A stretch of 64,000 nt of DNA from Trichoplax sp. H2. Lineage: Eukaryota > Placozoa > Uniplacotomia > Trichoplacea. Of the stretch, positions 12,334 through 25,868 are shown one piece after another. The stretch lies in assembly GCA_003344405.1 (NCBI GenBank), contig NOWV01000231.1:38603-102602 (forward strand), in the 5' to 3' direction. The notes beneath the pieces are model-generated. The model saw only the letters and a list, made by a program, of their open reading frames with translations. It was not told the origin of the DNA and searched no databases. The position numbers were made by a program, and so were the translations under genes. Each line of letters begins with the position of its first letter. The first letter of the stretch is position 1.

Positions 12334-15300
12334 ATGTGATTAGTAAAGATGTTTTACTACTTTCCGACAATATGCTCGAAATAATATACGCTAAAAATTA
12401 ATCAGTTATAATTTGTAGAGGTATAATTATTACAAAATTTATTGACCTAAGAGTTATAAAAAAGTTATCTATACTGTGAGCTATTTAAAGCAATCAATAT
12501 GCAAAATCGGTATTCGGATAATAGCAATAATGTAATTGTAGTAATAGCTCATTCAATATGTAGACCTTATCGTCACCGATGACTTGATACAATAGTGATA
12601 TATTGTAGTAATGATTGTAATAATTTGCGATAGAGTAAAAATTGGATCACTTTATATACATACGAGTCATTATCTCTGAGCTATTTGACTGTAAATCGTA
12701 ATAATACTATTCTATCATATGGATATAAGGTTCTAAGGAATTACTTAACTTTGCTAATATTTTATCACAAACGTAAAAACGTACTTTAGTATGTTAATAA
12801 TTACGATCATAATGGTAAAGTTTGAGATTATAATCAATAGTAAGCGGACTGTCGCAATATCTTATTCTTTACTGTTAGCACTCTTTCTTGCAAGCGGTCT
12901 ATTAAGAGTGTGAACAGACATGATACAATGATTGTTATACAGCTTGACGTACACAATCATCGATTTTTAAAAATCTAACTCTAGCCCTAACACTAAGTGC
13001 TACTTTATATATTACTTGGATTTAATTCGCATAATTAAAGATGCAAAACAACACTTTAGAGAAGGAAGATTATTTATTAAAGTTATCATGGTTGGAGGTT
13101 ATTCTGTAGGAACAATTAACATCAGGCGAAGATATACATACGGATATTTTCGTGAGAGTTACAAAACTACGGTAAAATTACAACATAAATTAGTTATCGA
13201 TCTTCATTTATTGAATAATTATAGTAACTTTTAATATACGCTATTTATGACTAATCATTGAAGATCAACTATAATATACTTAATGAGTAAAACTAATAAT
13301 ATAGATTTATTCATATTATCTAAAACCATTGACCACTAAAAGATCCTTTATTTTCACTCTACTACTTGCACAGTACAACTAGTGACGTTTAATAACAAAT
13401 GCAAAATCATCTTCAATTTATAGATAGGAGTTAACTTTGGTTTGAAAGCTATTAATTTGGATACGAAGATTGAAATGAAATTATAGCTATGGGATATCAG
13501 TGGTATCACAGAATTAATTATTCAACTGCTAGATAAAATTTTCATATTTTATATATTTCATTCAGTAGAAATTAGGAGCTTCATGCAAGTTCCTGCACTA
13601 TATCTTTTAATCGATTCTTATATCATATACACAGACACATACGTATTTATTATTTTAACATGTCTTCACTATGAGAATACAATGGTAGCATTATCATTTC
13701 AACATACAGAGTTATAGCTAACTTTAAATCATTATGATTCTTTTCACTCATATATTTAAAAAGCCGGACAAATTTATGGGAATATAGAAAGAGTAAACAT
13801 CATAACAATACGAATATTGTATAACTAAATAAATTCCTACAAATTTTTTTCATCTGTCAGACTCACAATTTTTCTCTAATATGGAACTCTAATTCGATAA
13901 TTGAAACACTGCGTAGATGGTTTACTATAGAGAAGCTGTGGGTGCTATTGGCGTTTATAGTGTAATCGAGAAAAAAACTTTTGAAATTACTAAAAGGTGG
14001 AAAACGGACATTGATAGCAAAGTCTCTCTTCCCGATGGTTCCTCAATTCCTGCAATTTTATTAGCAAATAAGGTAACTATAAATAGACAATGTTTATATG
14101 ATCTTATAAGTTTATAAGTCTCTATAACAATGTAAAAGTTAAGTTAACATTCTATAAATAGTGTGAAGTACAGTTTCGGTATATGAAAATAGATAATGGT
14201 AATGATCGCTGATATAAATATCTATATTACTTAATCTATATTACGATGGTGCGATCAAATGAAAGTTAGAGATCACAACGATCCAGAATATCTTGATTAA
14301 TTTATCCAAGACAACGGTTATATAAAATGGTTTGAAACATCAGCTAAGACTAATCTAAATATTGACAAGGCGTTCAGAAGTTTAGCAGAAGAGGTAAAAT
14401 AATAATGGATGTGCATATATTAAAATTAGTAACCACTTTGAATTCCAACTTAAGCTAAGCTTGGCGGAAAACATCAATTTATTATAATTTCAATAACAGA
14501 CTTATAAAAAATTACTTAAAAAGAATTACAATAACGGCAGAATTATTGACTAAACCAACCGAATTAATGTATCAAAAATTAGATTTACTTACAATTTAGG
14601 ATTATCCTACTTACCTTCTTAATTCAGTACCGATTGAGCTATTTAACTACTAAACTACGGTACTTTTATATGCTAGGTGTAGTAGTTGATTGTATAAGAC
14701 GATCGATATATCACTCTAAAGTATTCTAAACTAAACTAACAATTAATCGCATATGTTAAAATCAATTCTACCCTAGAATCCAAAAATTACTAAATTAATA
14801 TAATCATACTTCAACTATAAGTACAATATAACCAAAAACCTAAGATAAAGCTGCATTCTTAAACTAGAACCCAAATCAAAACCTTCAGGTTCACATTATA
14901 TTGCAGAACAAAGTAATACAACTTTTACTATACATTATAAACAAGATTAGGTACAAGTTTTATCCGAATTAAAAGCGCAAATATTATAGTAATTAAACAT
15001 ATAGGTTAAATTACGTAAGATTTAAGAAAAAGTATACCGTCCAATATTACTAAGATATTACCTGAATAAAATAATCGGATTTACAGTTTACTACGATACC
15101 GTACTAAATGAAATCCATTGTAATTACACTAAACTATTAGTTACTTTTAAAGCAACAGTGCCAATTAAAACACAAAATTTTGGATGAGAATTCTAAAAGC
15201 CAACCTTCATTATAATGAAATGTTGCTATGATCATTGTATTAATTCTTTTTATATACAGATAGGATAGTATTTAGAAATAAATTTAATGATCACACAATA

Positions 15301-15690
15301 TCTAAATCTACAGTACTATCAATGCTTTATAATTAAAAGGATCATTTAATAATGAAAATATGCAACTGCCACCGTAGCTTTGTAAATCGTTAGAAACAAC
15401 TACAGTTACTGTATATATGCGTACGTTGGTGATTTATATTTCTATTAATTTACAATCTTTTTGCTTATCTTTATTCCTCTTTCTAGTTTTTGACATTATA
15501 TTATTCTTTATATTTTGCAAATTAAATACATAATAACAATTTTACTGATATGTAATATATAGCAGATCTATGAAAGAGTCTGATAAACTCAATAAAAAGA
15601 AAATAGCAGATTCTGGAGCTGTCGATCTTAATGATTCTAACGATACTAACGAGAAAGAGCGACTGATGTTTAATTTTTGTATTTTTTAAT
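12334..15690 (+). pseudogene. Rab32-like GTPase, array copy C (decayed)
   Basis: All seven exon equivalents of copies A and B can be aligned, but the gene is broken many times. The ATG at 12334 is not followed by a proper donor (TGATTAG instead of GGTAAGT). The exon 2 equivalent (13041-13171) is one base short, shifting the frame. Its P-loop reads GGYSVGTIN, so the phosphate-binding lysine is lost. Exon 3 (13424-13502) has TAG at 13484. The exon 5 equivalent (13920-14072) stays open. The acceptor before exon 6 is GG instead of AG (14248-14249), and that exon has TAA at 14298. The last exon (from 15566) has a one-base insertion near 15575, and the tail has lost its paired cysteines. A translated product is very unlikely. 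Confidence 0.88.
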
Positions 15691-17798
15691 TTTGTTAATT
15701 TACTGCTATCACAAAATAAATGTAAAACTATACAATTTTATATGTATACTATTTATATGTACTCTCTTATTCATTAGTTGCTTTGGTATCAGAAGGAAAT
15801 AATGGTTATTGTAAATAATGATATCGTAAACTTTAGTAAATATTAGCTTTATTATCTTTTTTCTGATTCCTTGTTATTGGAATCAGATAATTATGAATCT
15901 GCCATATTTTATTACAGAAAGCCAAATTTCATTAATAGAGATACATTTAAAGTCTTATTTGTCTGATTACTGTGCATTATATATTCTGACTGACTAACGA
16001 GACGTGAATAAATAAAGGGCTTTTTATTATGATTGGTTTTAAAAATTTTTTTAAATGTTGACTTTGAATACAAGTTGCGAGTATATTGCAAATTGGAAAC
16101 CAATATGTAGTACAATGTGCGTAGATTGTGTAGCCATACACGTAAATATGGCAATAAATGACGTAATTATCCTCATATAGCACACCATAAAATATACGAT
16201 ACTGTACCTTTGTATGTAACCTCTACATTCATATTATTTTGTTACAGTTAGATATAGAATATGAATGTTACATTATATACTACGCGTTACTATTATTGTC
16301 ATATTGAAATAAAATTAGTTTAAAACGCAGGCATTTTACTAGTGTGATTAACAGGATATAGCAGATATTAGCGATAAGTCAATGCTATAATAATTTTACA
16401 GATTATATGGTATTAAGAGTTTTTAATTTTAACAGTGTCAGCCGAAATAAACTGAATATGTTCTGTAGAAATAAAATATAGTCAGCTAATTACCAAATAA
16501 GAGACAATAATGGCATAAAAACATACTACGAACAACGTAAAATTGACATAGATTATAGTAAAGTAATCGTGCTATTTTCTGATGCAAAAGTGATCAGAAA
16601 TAAAGCGTCGGATAGAAATTTTTCCTTATGTAAAGTATAAACGTTAAATACACAGTGTTTTAAACCTCCTTTTATTACAAAGATTGGCCAATTTGATCAT
16701 TCTAGACAAAATATACTTAGCTTATAATTACCATACTTTGGGCATTGACTTCAAGACGAGTAAATTGATTTTGCACAATGTACCTCAGCGCTAGTATACT
16801 ATTGTCTTAATCTGCGTCAGCAGAGTATAAATGTGAAATGTATAGTGTTTTAAATCTCTTCTATAGCGAAGATTGACCAAATTTGATCATTCTAAGCAAG
16901 TGTACTTACGTAGGTCATGATTACCGAGCATGAGGTATAGTATTTTGACCTAACGACAATTAAACTTGATTTTGCACAATATACCTCAATACCACTACTA
17001 TACTGTTTACTTATACTGCATTAGCAATCAATTATGGAAATGCTATACGATCGTTAGTTTTCGACATATGTATATTACCTAAACGTTAAATATCTAGTGT
17101 TTTAAATCTGTATAGATATTTACTGTATGCACAATATAGCGCAATAGAGATCCTTATCACGCTTAAGATGAATAATCGTGATTCTTATCCGAGTTATTCA
17201 CCATGTTATAAGTTCATTCATCATGATTCTCAGTAAAATCTTTCTTATTCATTTGATTGATGTAGATTATATATCTTCTCTACTAAGATAAAGAAATGAA
17301 ATGGTTTTATTGGGTATTAACTGATTTTCATTACTATGTTTAAGACTTGCTTGTATTAGCATTTTGCCGATCCTCTTGGAAATCAGTATTCAGCATATGT
17401 ACGAACTGTACGTTAATTTATTAGACTACTATCTATGAAATTGTAGAATGACACATTTGATGTCCTTGCATTTTAAAGCATACGCTAACCTAAATATAAC
17501 ATTTGACAGTTGAGGCGTACTCACTCTCACCAAACAGAATTAATTGCAACACACACTCGAACCCAGGAAAATAGAAAACCTTATGCATTTCTTATGGTAT
17601 ACTATTACTACATAGACCGCTCACATATCGATAAGTATATGGAGTGATTATGTTCTCATATTCAGGAATAGATCAAACAGTTATTACTAATAATATAAAC
17701 TTCTACTTTAACTGTAATTAGCCTCTTTTATTGTATCACATTCTCGAAAGATGCCCTATAGCATAGTACAAGACAGAAGGAAACTTCGCACATTAAGA
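15691..17798. other. Remnant of a fourth Rab-array unit and intergenic DNA
   Basis: From about 16690 to 17100 two diverged copies of the array's 5' flank occur (TTTGATCATTCTA.GCAA..TACTTA.., then TTGATTTTGCACAATGTACCTCA). From about 17205 to 17340 the array's 3' flank follows (CATTCATCATGATTCTC, then TTTGATTGATGTAGATTATAT). No GTPase exon lies between them. The rest, to the PREP stop codon, shows nothing I recognise. Confidence 0.6.
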
Positions 17799-20700
17799 TT
17801 AGTTCGCTGAAACACCACAACGCCATGACAAGTTCAAATTCTCGGCAATAACTGCATACATATCAGCAGCTTCTTCGATCTTATAGATTGAAACAATCAT
17901 TAAATCAAGTTAGGCAATTAGGTTTTTACTAAATTAAAAATTTGGATCATTAAAATGTAGATAACTAACAATTTTGGCCGTAGGCTTTCCAGCACCATGT
18001 CCAGCTTTTGTCTCAATTCGAATGAGCAAAGGATTGATCTGTAAATGAGCCAAAAATATCATTATGAGCAGGAGAGAAAGAGAGCATATTATTATGAAAT
18101 TAAGTTACTTAAATAAACAATTAACCGCTTACTTGGTGCGGTAAAGAGCCAAGTTCATGTTGTATAGCAGCTATAAACTTATACGAATGCAGGGGAACAA
18201 CTCTATCATCATGGTCAGCTGTCATTAATAGTAATGCTGGATACTGTATATTAGGGTTTGAAGAGGCCTTAATGCTGTGGAGAGGCGAATATCTACAAGT
18301 ATTACACAATGGCAATTGGTAATATTAGAGAGACAATTCAATGATACAATTAAAACGTGAACCGTAAGTTAATCTTACTTTATAAGATAATTAAACTCTT
18401 CTTCGCTATCACTGGCACAACCATAATCAGTGGTCCTATAAATAATTAGGATTATTAGATGATTACATGAGCGTCTGTATTGAATAATTTAAATCTCAAA
18501 TGCTGCTTAATTAAATGTACCAAGCATGACCAATAGTGAATTTGTGAAACTTCAGCATATCGAGGACTCTGGATTAGAAATAATAAATAGATTAGCGTAA
18601 AACTTCTATTATTGTGAATTAGTTCATATTATGGACATTCATAAATAATATTCCGATAACAGCATTATACAAATATATACCCGACTTGACTTATGACACA
18701 ACGGAATAAATCTGGTCGTTGATTCATGCAGGCGCATACCAAAAGTCCGCCGTTCGAACCGCCATTGATTGCGATTAATCTTGAAGAGGTATATTTATTA
18801 TCAATTAGAAATTCCGCAGCCCCAATGAAATCATCAAAAACATTCTGTTTTTTGTCTTTTACACCAGCTTTATGCCACTTTTCTCCATATTCACTAATTT
18901 TACGTCATTTCAAAATCAATATGAAGATTAAAATATCTAAATATTGTATAAGCTCTATACAGATGATTTTTATTTACTATAAATACAAATTAGATTGTGT
19001 ATACCCTCCTCCTCTGATATTTGGCACAGCTAGAATACCTCCCAAATGATAGATAAACATCAATCTGGAAACACTGAAAAACGGAGTCAAGGAAATATTA
19101 AAACCACCATAGCCGTACAAAAGTGTAGGGTGGCTACCATTCAGTTCAATTCCCTAAATATTCATAGAATTATAAGATATGTAATTATAGGAAGATAAAA
19201 GGCAATTTTTGATAAAAGTGAAATATTTTTACCTTTTTGTGAACAATAAACATTGGGATTGTAGTTCCATCCTTGCTTTTAAAGAAAACTTGACTTGTTA
19301 CTAACTCAGATATATCAATGTCCTTCAGGTCAGTTTTCATAAATATCTATAAAAATAATTAATACCATTGTTGATAAACAGAAATTATATCATTTTCGAT
19401 TTATTAACCATTAATATGACTTTTACTTCAGACTGAATGTTGTCTTTTCGAAGATCACAGTAATAAATTGTTCCGGGTGTGAGAAAGGATTTGAACTGAT
19501 AGAAGATCTGTTAGTTTGCAAAAAATAGAAGACATTATTGAAGAAAAGAATTTGCGCTGGAAATATAGATCTTATTCACATAAATATACCTCAAATTGCG
19601 TTTTGCGGCCAGAGAAGCCAGCTATAGTCCCCACATCCAAAGGAAGAGTTGCAATTGAATCGCCCGAAATAGCGTCAAATATTAGAATAACATTCTAGAA
19701 CAGAAAAGCTAGAATGACGATTTACTGAGTCAACTGTACTATACGATGGAAATAACATTTTAATTATGCTAGATTTATACCTTGACATCCTGAAGATAGC
19801 AAACAAATAATTTATTTTCTGCTATACATGTTGCCCATTCAAGTACATCTTTTGAATGTTCCGGTACAAGAGTTGTCCAGTTATTCTGTTATCGTCATAA
19901 AACAATATTACGAACTTTACAAATATCCCTTAATCAATAAATTATCTACTGCTATCATTAAGAAGATTTATAAAAGTCAGATTTCGCCGTACGCATAGGC
20001 TTGAATCTCTGTTATTGTAGTGCAAGTATTAATGTATATTCATATCATTAACTCTTACCATATCAGGATTAGTAAGATCAATGTTAATAAGCTTATAGTT
20101 GGGAGCGTTCAAATTCGTCAAAAACGTAAAAATATTTCCAAAATTGGTAACGTATTCGTACTTTGCGTCAAAGTTGTCTACGACTTTAATATATGGCAAT
20201 CTTTCTGTAATTTTAAATTTAAAGATTTAGATATATTTTTTAAGTTTATAGAATACTAGCTATCGATAACCGTTCCCAGTGGAGGGATTAAACGTCTCTT
20301 TATGACTTGCAGTTATAAAATCTTATATCCATACTTATGCAGTGTAGGTGTGCACTGTACAGTTCAATCGCAATTTTTAATTTTTAACAGGCTAAATAAC
20401 ATATCGTAAAGCTACTTTTTTATTCATACTAGAATGTTAACGTAGCCGCTATGTTTCCTAAATTCTAGGACTGCAATCATGCTTCTTTGCTTAATTTAAT
20501 AACTTTTACCGTAACTGACTAAAACGAACGAGATCGTAGTTGGAAAGATCGTTATTTATATAATAATTAATATTTATACGAACACTAGTACTTTTACATA
20601 GTGTTGGATTAAACATTAACGAAGCTTTATACGAACATGCACATTTAATTAATATATAACATATTAACGCATGACGCAAGAAATTCTAAGCTTCTTACCC

Positions 20701-23476
20701 TTTATACCATCAGTTAATTCAGCCAAATCGCAATAATAAAGTCGATTAACTGGATCACATCCTTCACATGCCTCCAAGACTACGTATCGACCGTCGTCGG
20801 TAACAGTTGCTTCACTGCAAAATTTTATATCGATTAACATTTTTTTTGTAACTCCAATGTATAGAAAATATCGTTTGTTTTAAAAACTGCAGAATTTATG
20901 GTCTAATGAAACATTGCTGCAATGATTAATAACAGCTTGCAAACATTCTTAACGATTCGTAGAATTCGTTACTGCCTACTACTGACATAAAGTTTGTATA
21001 ATATTTTTAGAATTGTAATTATCACTGTCCTTTCAAATAAGATTATGTTCTAAGATACGTAAACGTACCAAATCCACTTTGGCTCATTGGGAAATTCTGC
21101 ACAAAGAACATCTTCCGATTGTTGTGTTCCCAAATAGTGGTAATATAGCTTTTGATGAAGATTCTGCGAAGTTTCAGTTCCATCAGATTTGCTATCAACA
21201 TGATAACGATTATAAAAAACTCCTTTGTTATCATGGGTCCATGACAACGAACTAAACTTTACATCTTTTAATTCATCGGGCAACGTCTTTTGGCTATCAA
21301 CTTCCATGAACTGTATGCGTACATGAATATAAGAATATTACTGCATAAAAATAGCGGTAAATTGATAGACTTTGTATTCGTAATATTGTACTAGTTTCGC
21401 ACAATGAAACGTTTGGATAGCGGAATGTATAAGCAAATGTGCATATTTGATATCATTTCACAAATATTGATGAACGCAATTTAAGTATACCCTAAAACAT
21501 TATGTCAACCTAGTTGAATGACACTGTATTCAGTAGTTCCCTTACTAATTACAGATAATTCAAACTATGACACTAACATGAATGGTTTTCCAATCTGATC
21601 CACTCTTCGATAGAGTATAAGCAAAGTATTGTCCATCCTTAGTAAAAGCATGTCTTGATAGAGCAATTGTACCATCATCTGATAATTTATTGGGATCGAA
21701 AAACACAGTTCCTTCTCCATCGAGAGAGTCCTTAGTGTAGAGGACACTGGATAATTATGAAATATAAGCCATTAGGCATGTGCTAAGTATGTACCCACAT
21801 GCAAAGTGTGAATTCATGACCTAATTGATATATTTCGCATGCTTATATATAGTACCGTAACAAGTACTGTATACCACTACTACAATACAGTAGATAGATT
21901 ATGGTGAGCTGCGCTACACTGTACAATATTATTGGAACTAGTGACAGGGTTACAGGATTAATTTGTTCTTTAATGCTAGCTGTACTCCCATAGTCACCTA
22001 GCAATATCTTGGCTGAATAGATTATCGTCTCCGTAAAGTACATGATGACTGCGAAATAAGTGTACTATCGATATTATGTATAATACTTAATACTTATTGC
22101 TCGTAAAATATTAATTGACGTTCTTTTGTAATATTTTCTTAATCTGGTACATCATTTATGATTCATCGAAGTTATGCATTTATACAGTAGATCTAATTTT
22201 ATATCTTGCATTAACCATGAATTAAAAATTGATCGTTACTACATACGCGTATGTTAGAGTAAAACATCATCCTTTCAAGTTAATATAATTCTACGCGAGT
22301 AATTAAGCTAACCTTTGATTTTGTAATCCAGAATTATAAAAGTAAAAGTATCTGTTGCCGCGTTTAAAAGGGCATCCATATTTAGGATAATCGTACAACT
22401 CTGTCAATCTAAAAGCGAATAAACAAAGCAGTCATTCAATAAGAATCGTTCAACTTTATCATACCAGTCTTCCAAGAATAATAAAATTCTACATCTTATT
22501 AAAATGCTCGACTAGTCGACTTTAAATCGTTCAACCTTATCATAGCAGTCTTACAAGAATAATGAAATTGCGCATCTTACTGAAGTACTTTAATGCTTGA
22601 CTGGTTTTAAATCGTTCAACTTTGTCAATACTAGTCTTACAGTACAAGAATGATGAGATTGTATATCTTATGAAAGTATTTCAATGCTCGACTTGTATTA
22701 CTTTCAATCGTTCAACCTTGTCCTACCAGTCTTACAAGTATAATGAAATTCTACATCCTATTAAAGAGTATTTCAATGCTCAACTTGTATACTGTACGTA
22801 CTTTTAAATCTTGTCTTTGTTATAGCAGTCCTACAAGAATAATGAGATTCTACATCCTATTAAAGCATTCAAATATTGGACTTGTATACTTTAAATCGTT
22901 CAACGTTATCATACCAATTTTGTAGTATAAGAATAATGACATTCTACATACATACTATTAAAGTATTCAACAACTGGACTTGTATACTTTAAATCATTCA
23001 ACCTTGTCCTACCCAGTCTGATAGTATCAGAATAACGAAATTCTACATTTCAATTCATATATTTCAATACGCGACTAGTATACTCCATTTAAATGGCTCA
23101 AGCTTGTCATAGCAGTCTTACACAAGAATAATGAAATTTCTACATCCTACTGAAGTATTCAAATGGTCGATTTGCATCCTTTAGAATTTACCCATTCAGG
23201 GTATACTAGAAACTAAAAGTTCTTCATTGTCACCTACGACTTGGTATTACTGTACCTGCTTTGATACTGTTGGCGAATTTTGCATTTTTTCAGATATGCA
23301 TTGGTAATGTCATTTTGTGCCTTAACAAATTCCCTTGTCTCCTCACTGTCTGGATCTTCTAACCATTGATAAGGATCAGCTACTTGTTTTCCATGATATG
23401 AATCAAAAACATTCTCTTGTCGATGGATTTTGGGATAATGAATTCTAGACTGGGTGCTGTTATCGGCGTCAGACAT
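17799..23476 (-). CDS. PREP: Prolyl endopeptidase (S9A serine peptidase)
   Basis: Cytosolic enzyme that cleaves short peptides after proline. The gene is split into more than ten exons read from 23476 down to 17799. Exon 1 (23256-23476) carries [18 protein letters not shown], the N-terminal family signature. Next come exon 2 at 22313-22408 ([10 protein letters not shown]..), beta-propeller segments at about 21.57-21.75, 21.07-21.31, 20.70-20.83 and 20.07-20.27 kb, and further exons down to 18.1 kb. Catalytic residues are all visible: Ser in [11 protein letters not shown] (about 18.75 kb), Asp in [14 protein letters not shown] (about 18.2 kb) and His in [14 protein letters not shown] (about 18.0 kb). 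The final exon ends WRCGVSAN. A second in-frame ATG lies 9 bases upstream (23483-23485); either could start translation. It looks intact. Confidence 0.93.
22445..23165. repeat. Minisatellite in PREP intron 1 (about 8 units of 80-100 bp)
   Basis: Units begin with AAATCGTTCAACCTTGTC or a variant at about 22445, 22526, 22612, 22707, 22806, 22894, 22991 and 23090. Each continues with (A/C)CAGTCTTACAAGAATAATGAAATTCTACATC and TATTAAAGTATTCAATG. Units differ by several changes and small indels. The array fills most of the intron between exons 1 and 2. Confidence 0.85.
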
Positions 23477-25868
23477 GATGATCACAGGACGAAATTTTAG
23501 CTCTTTTCACAATTTCTGCTGCCAAGGCGCGTCAAATTCAACTCTTGGAAATTTTCAATGTTGATAATGTGTGAAATTGAGGTTATTGGAATGCTCTATG
23601 GCCAATAGATTGTATCCAATTCAATGATTGGCAAGTGTTGTACGACTAATGTAGGACGAAAAAATCAGTTCTGGATTGCTAGGAAGCGACAAGGACCAGT
23701 TCTGGCAGCGGTTGTCTAGTAACGTATTCATTACCATGGTGCTGTATAGCCTAAAGGACTACTGAATAACTCTAGTACAGTATGACGCAGTATACTAGAC
23801 GTTGTATAGCAACAGCATCCATACTCCATATTGAATTTTAGATCTTTGAATATGCATTTGTTACTATACGTTTATACTTCTATATAGGATCAAAAAAGAA
23901 AATAATAACCGAGGCTAAGAGAACTTTCTCTTCAAAGTCCTAATAAAAGTAATGGAAAATTTACTAGATATGATAATTATAATCGATCTAAAATATACGT
24001 ATTTAGCTATTTACCTGAACGGCGCCTATAGTACGTGTATGCCAACATGTGGACTATTATTCACTGTACCATAGTAACAAATATTCCCTAGCTTTTATCA
24101 ACTATTTCTATAGGAATAGAATTAGCTTAGAAAGTACAGGAAATATGAAAAAATTACTTAATTTGGTGTACGGTGAATGATAGAGGATACTGTAACATTG
24201 TATAGCTTATTAATGCTCCGTAGGGTGATAGTTTCTGATATTAATTCATGTACAGTACTCGTATAACCCGTATAATATCTTTCATTGGCCAAATTATTAA
24301 TGATAATATAGGAGCAAAATTAAATAATAAATTACTCTTCTTATGACATGATTACTAAATCGACAGTAAATGAAGCAGGCAATGAGATTACGCTTTGTAC
24401 TGCAGTGAAAATTAAGAACTACGTTATTCTGCAGGTGACTATAGTAATTAAATTGATAGGGAATGAAATTAAGTCGAAATTGAATTATAGAATGAATTAG
24501 ATAATCCATCATAAATTGCTATCATTTTGCAAAAGAGCTGTAATGTCATCTATACTGCACATAGTATTGCAATTACTGTTAGATCTTATTTAATTAATTT
24601 ATTGTAGCACCTTAATATGAAAACTAGGGTTATAATGTTATAAATCGAACGCTGACTTTTCTCGCAAATAATCAATGAAAAATAATAAATAAAAGCTAGA
24701 ATATTTCCAATCTAGACTACTGACATTAGACACAGTATCCTCTTTTTTGGTTATATTAAGGTTTCATTACAATCATTTTGACCATGGCATTAATAAGAGT
24801 ATTTGTACCTACATATATGTTAGTAAATGAAGGAAAGTCTGATAAAAGAAATTCCAATAACAGATTACAAGTAAACTTTGAAGAGCTTCGTCTGTAAAGT
24901 TGCATGACAGCCAACATGTTCATCTAAATACGCCGACTAAGAATATCCTTTACGATATTACTTTACAATCCGAAGCTCAAAATAAAACTCAGATTCGCAA
25001 TAAGATTCAACCAAAATGTTGATAATAGACCTCATTTTATGGAGCAGTGTACAAGGTATACGGTCAGAAATTCCTGCAGCTAATATTGTAGTAAATGAGA
25101 TTAACAAACTGCCAAGTAATGCGCAGTTTATACAGTCAATGTTGCATTTTAATTTAATGCCTGGAAGGACATTAATGTTGTACAATACAGCGTTTATTTG
25201 AAAAGTCTGACTTTCAAATTAATCAATAATATGAATATAAAAAATAAGTCACATGCTGCAACGATTGCACCGTCAAATCAATTGCTAAATTTCTCTTTCT
25301 AGAATAATAAAAAATTTTTAATTTTTACGATTAAAACTAAGTAGGTATATTCTTAGTCTGATAGTAAATTATTAACTTAATACTTACAAACTGATTACTC
25401 TAACAAAGACAAGATAAAAAATTTCAAATCAATTTGATCTCTAGAAATTAAAGAACGTATTCAGTGGCAGTATATCCATCCGTAATTGCGAACATTATGA
25501 CAGAGTACGAATATGACTTTTAAAAAATGTAAGAAATCCACTAGATACAAGCTAACTAGACATTTTTAGATCGAAATATTGAAAGTTGTAAGAATTGCAA
25601 CAATATCATATAGTATATTTTACGATTTTTAAAAGACTTTGTAAAATTATCATATCATTGGTTCGATAGTGTAGAATCGAATGTAGCATTACTAAGCATC
25701 ATAAATCGTTATTAATGATCTTATTTCGTAAGCATAAATTTACAGAAAATATCATTGAGTCAATACTGCTTTTATCAATCAATCAGTAATTGATTGATTG
25801 ATTAGCAGAAAGAAATTATGCGATAGGCTTTAAATACTATCAGCAACAAGGTATGTACATACTGAATT
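23477..25868. other. Intergenic between PREP and Rab32
   Basis: About 2.4 kb between the PREP start and the Rab32 stop, both on the - strand. I see no conserved coding exon. The open frames at 24297-24512 and 24958-25185 have no supporting splice structure or recognisable product. A perfect 11-bp inverted repeat of TCAATCAATCA around a 5-base loop lies at about 25775-25801. Confidence 0.55.

Noticed and set aside
25775-25801. Perfect 11-bp inverted repeat with 5-base loop
   Set aside because: Short, simple TGAT-type sequence in AT-rich intergenic DNA; expected by chance and not linked to any gene end.
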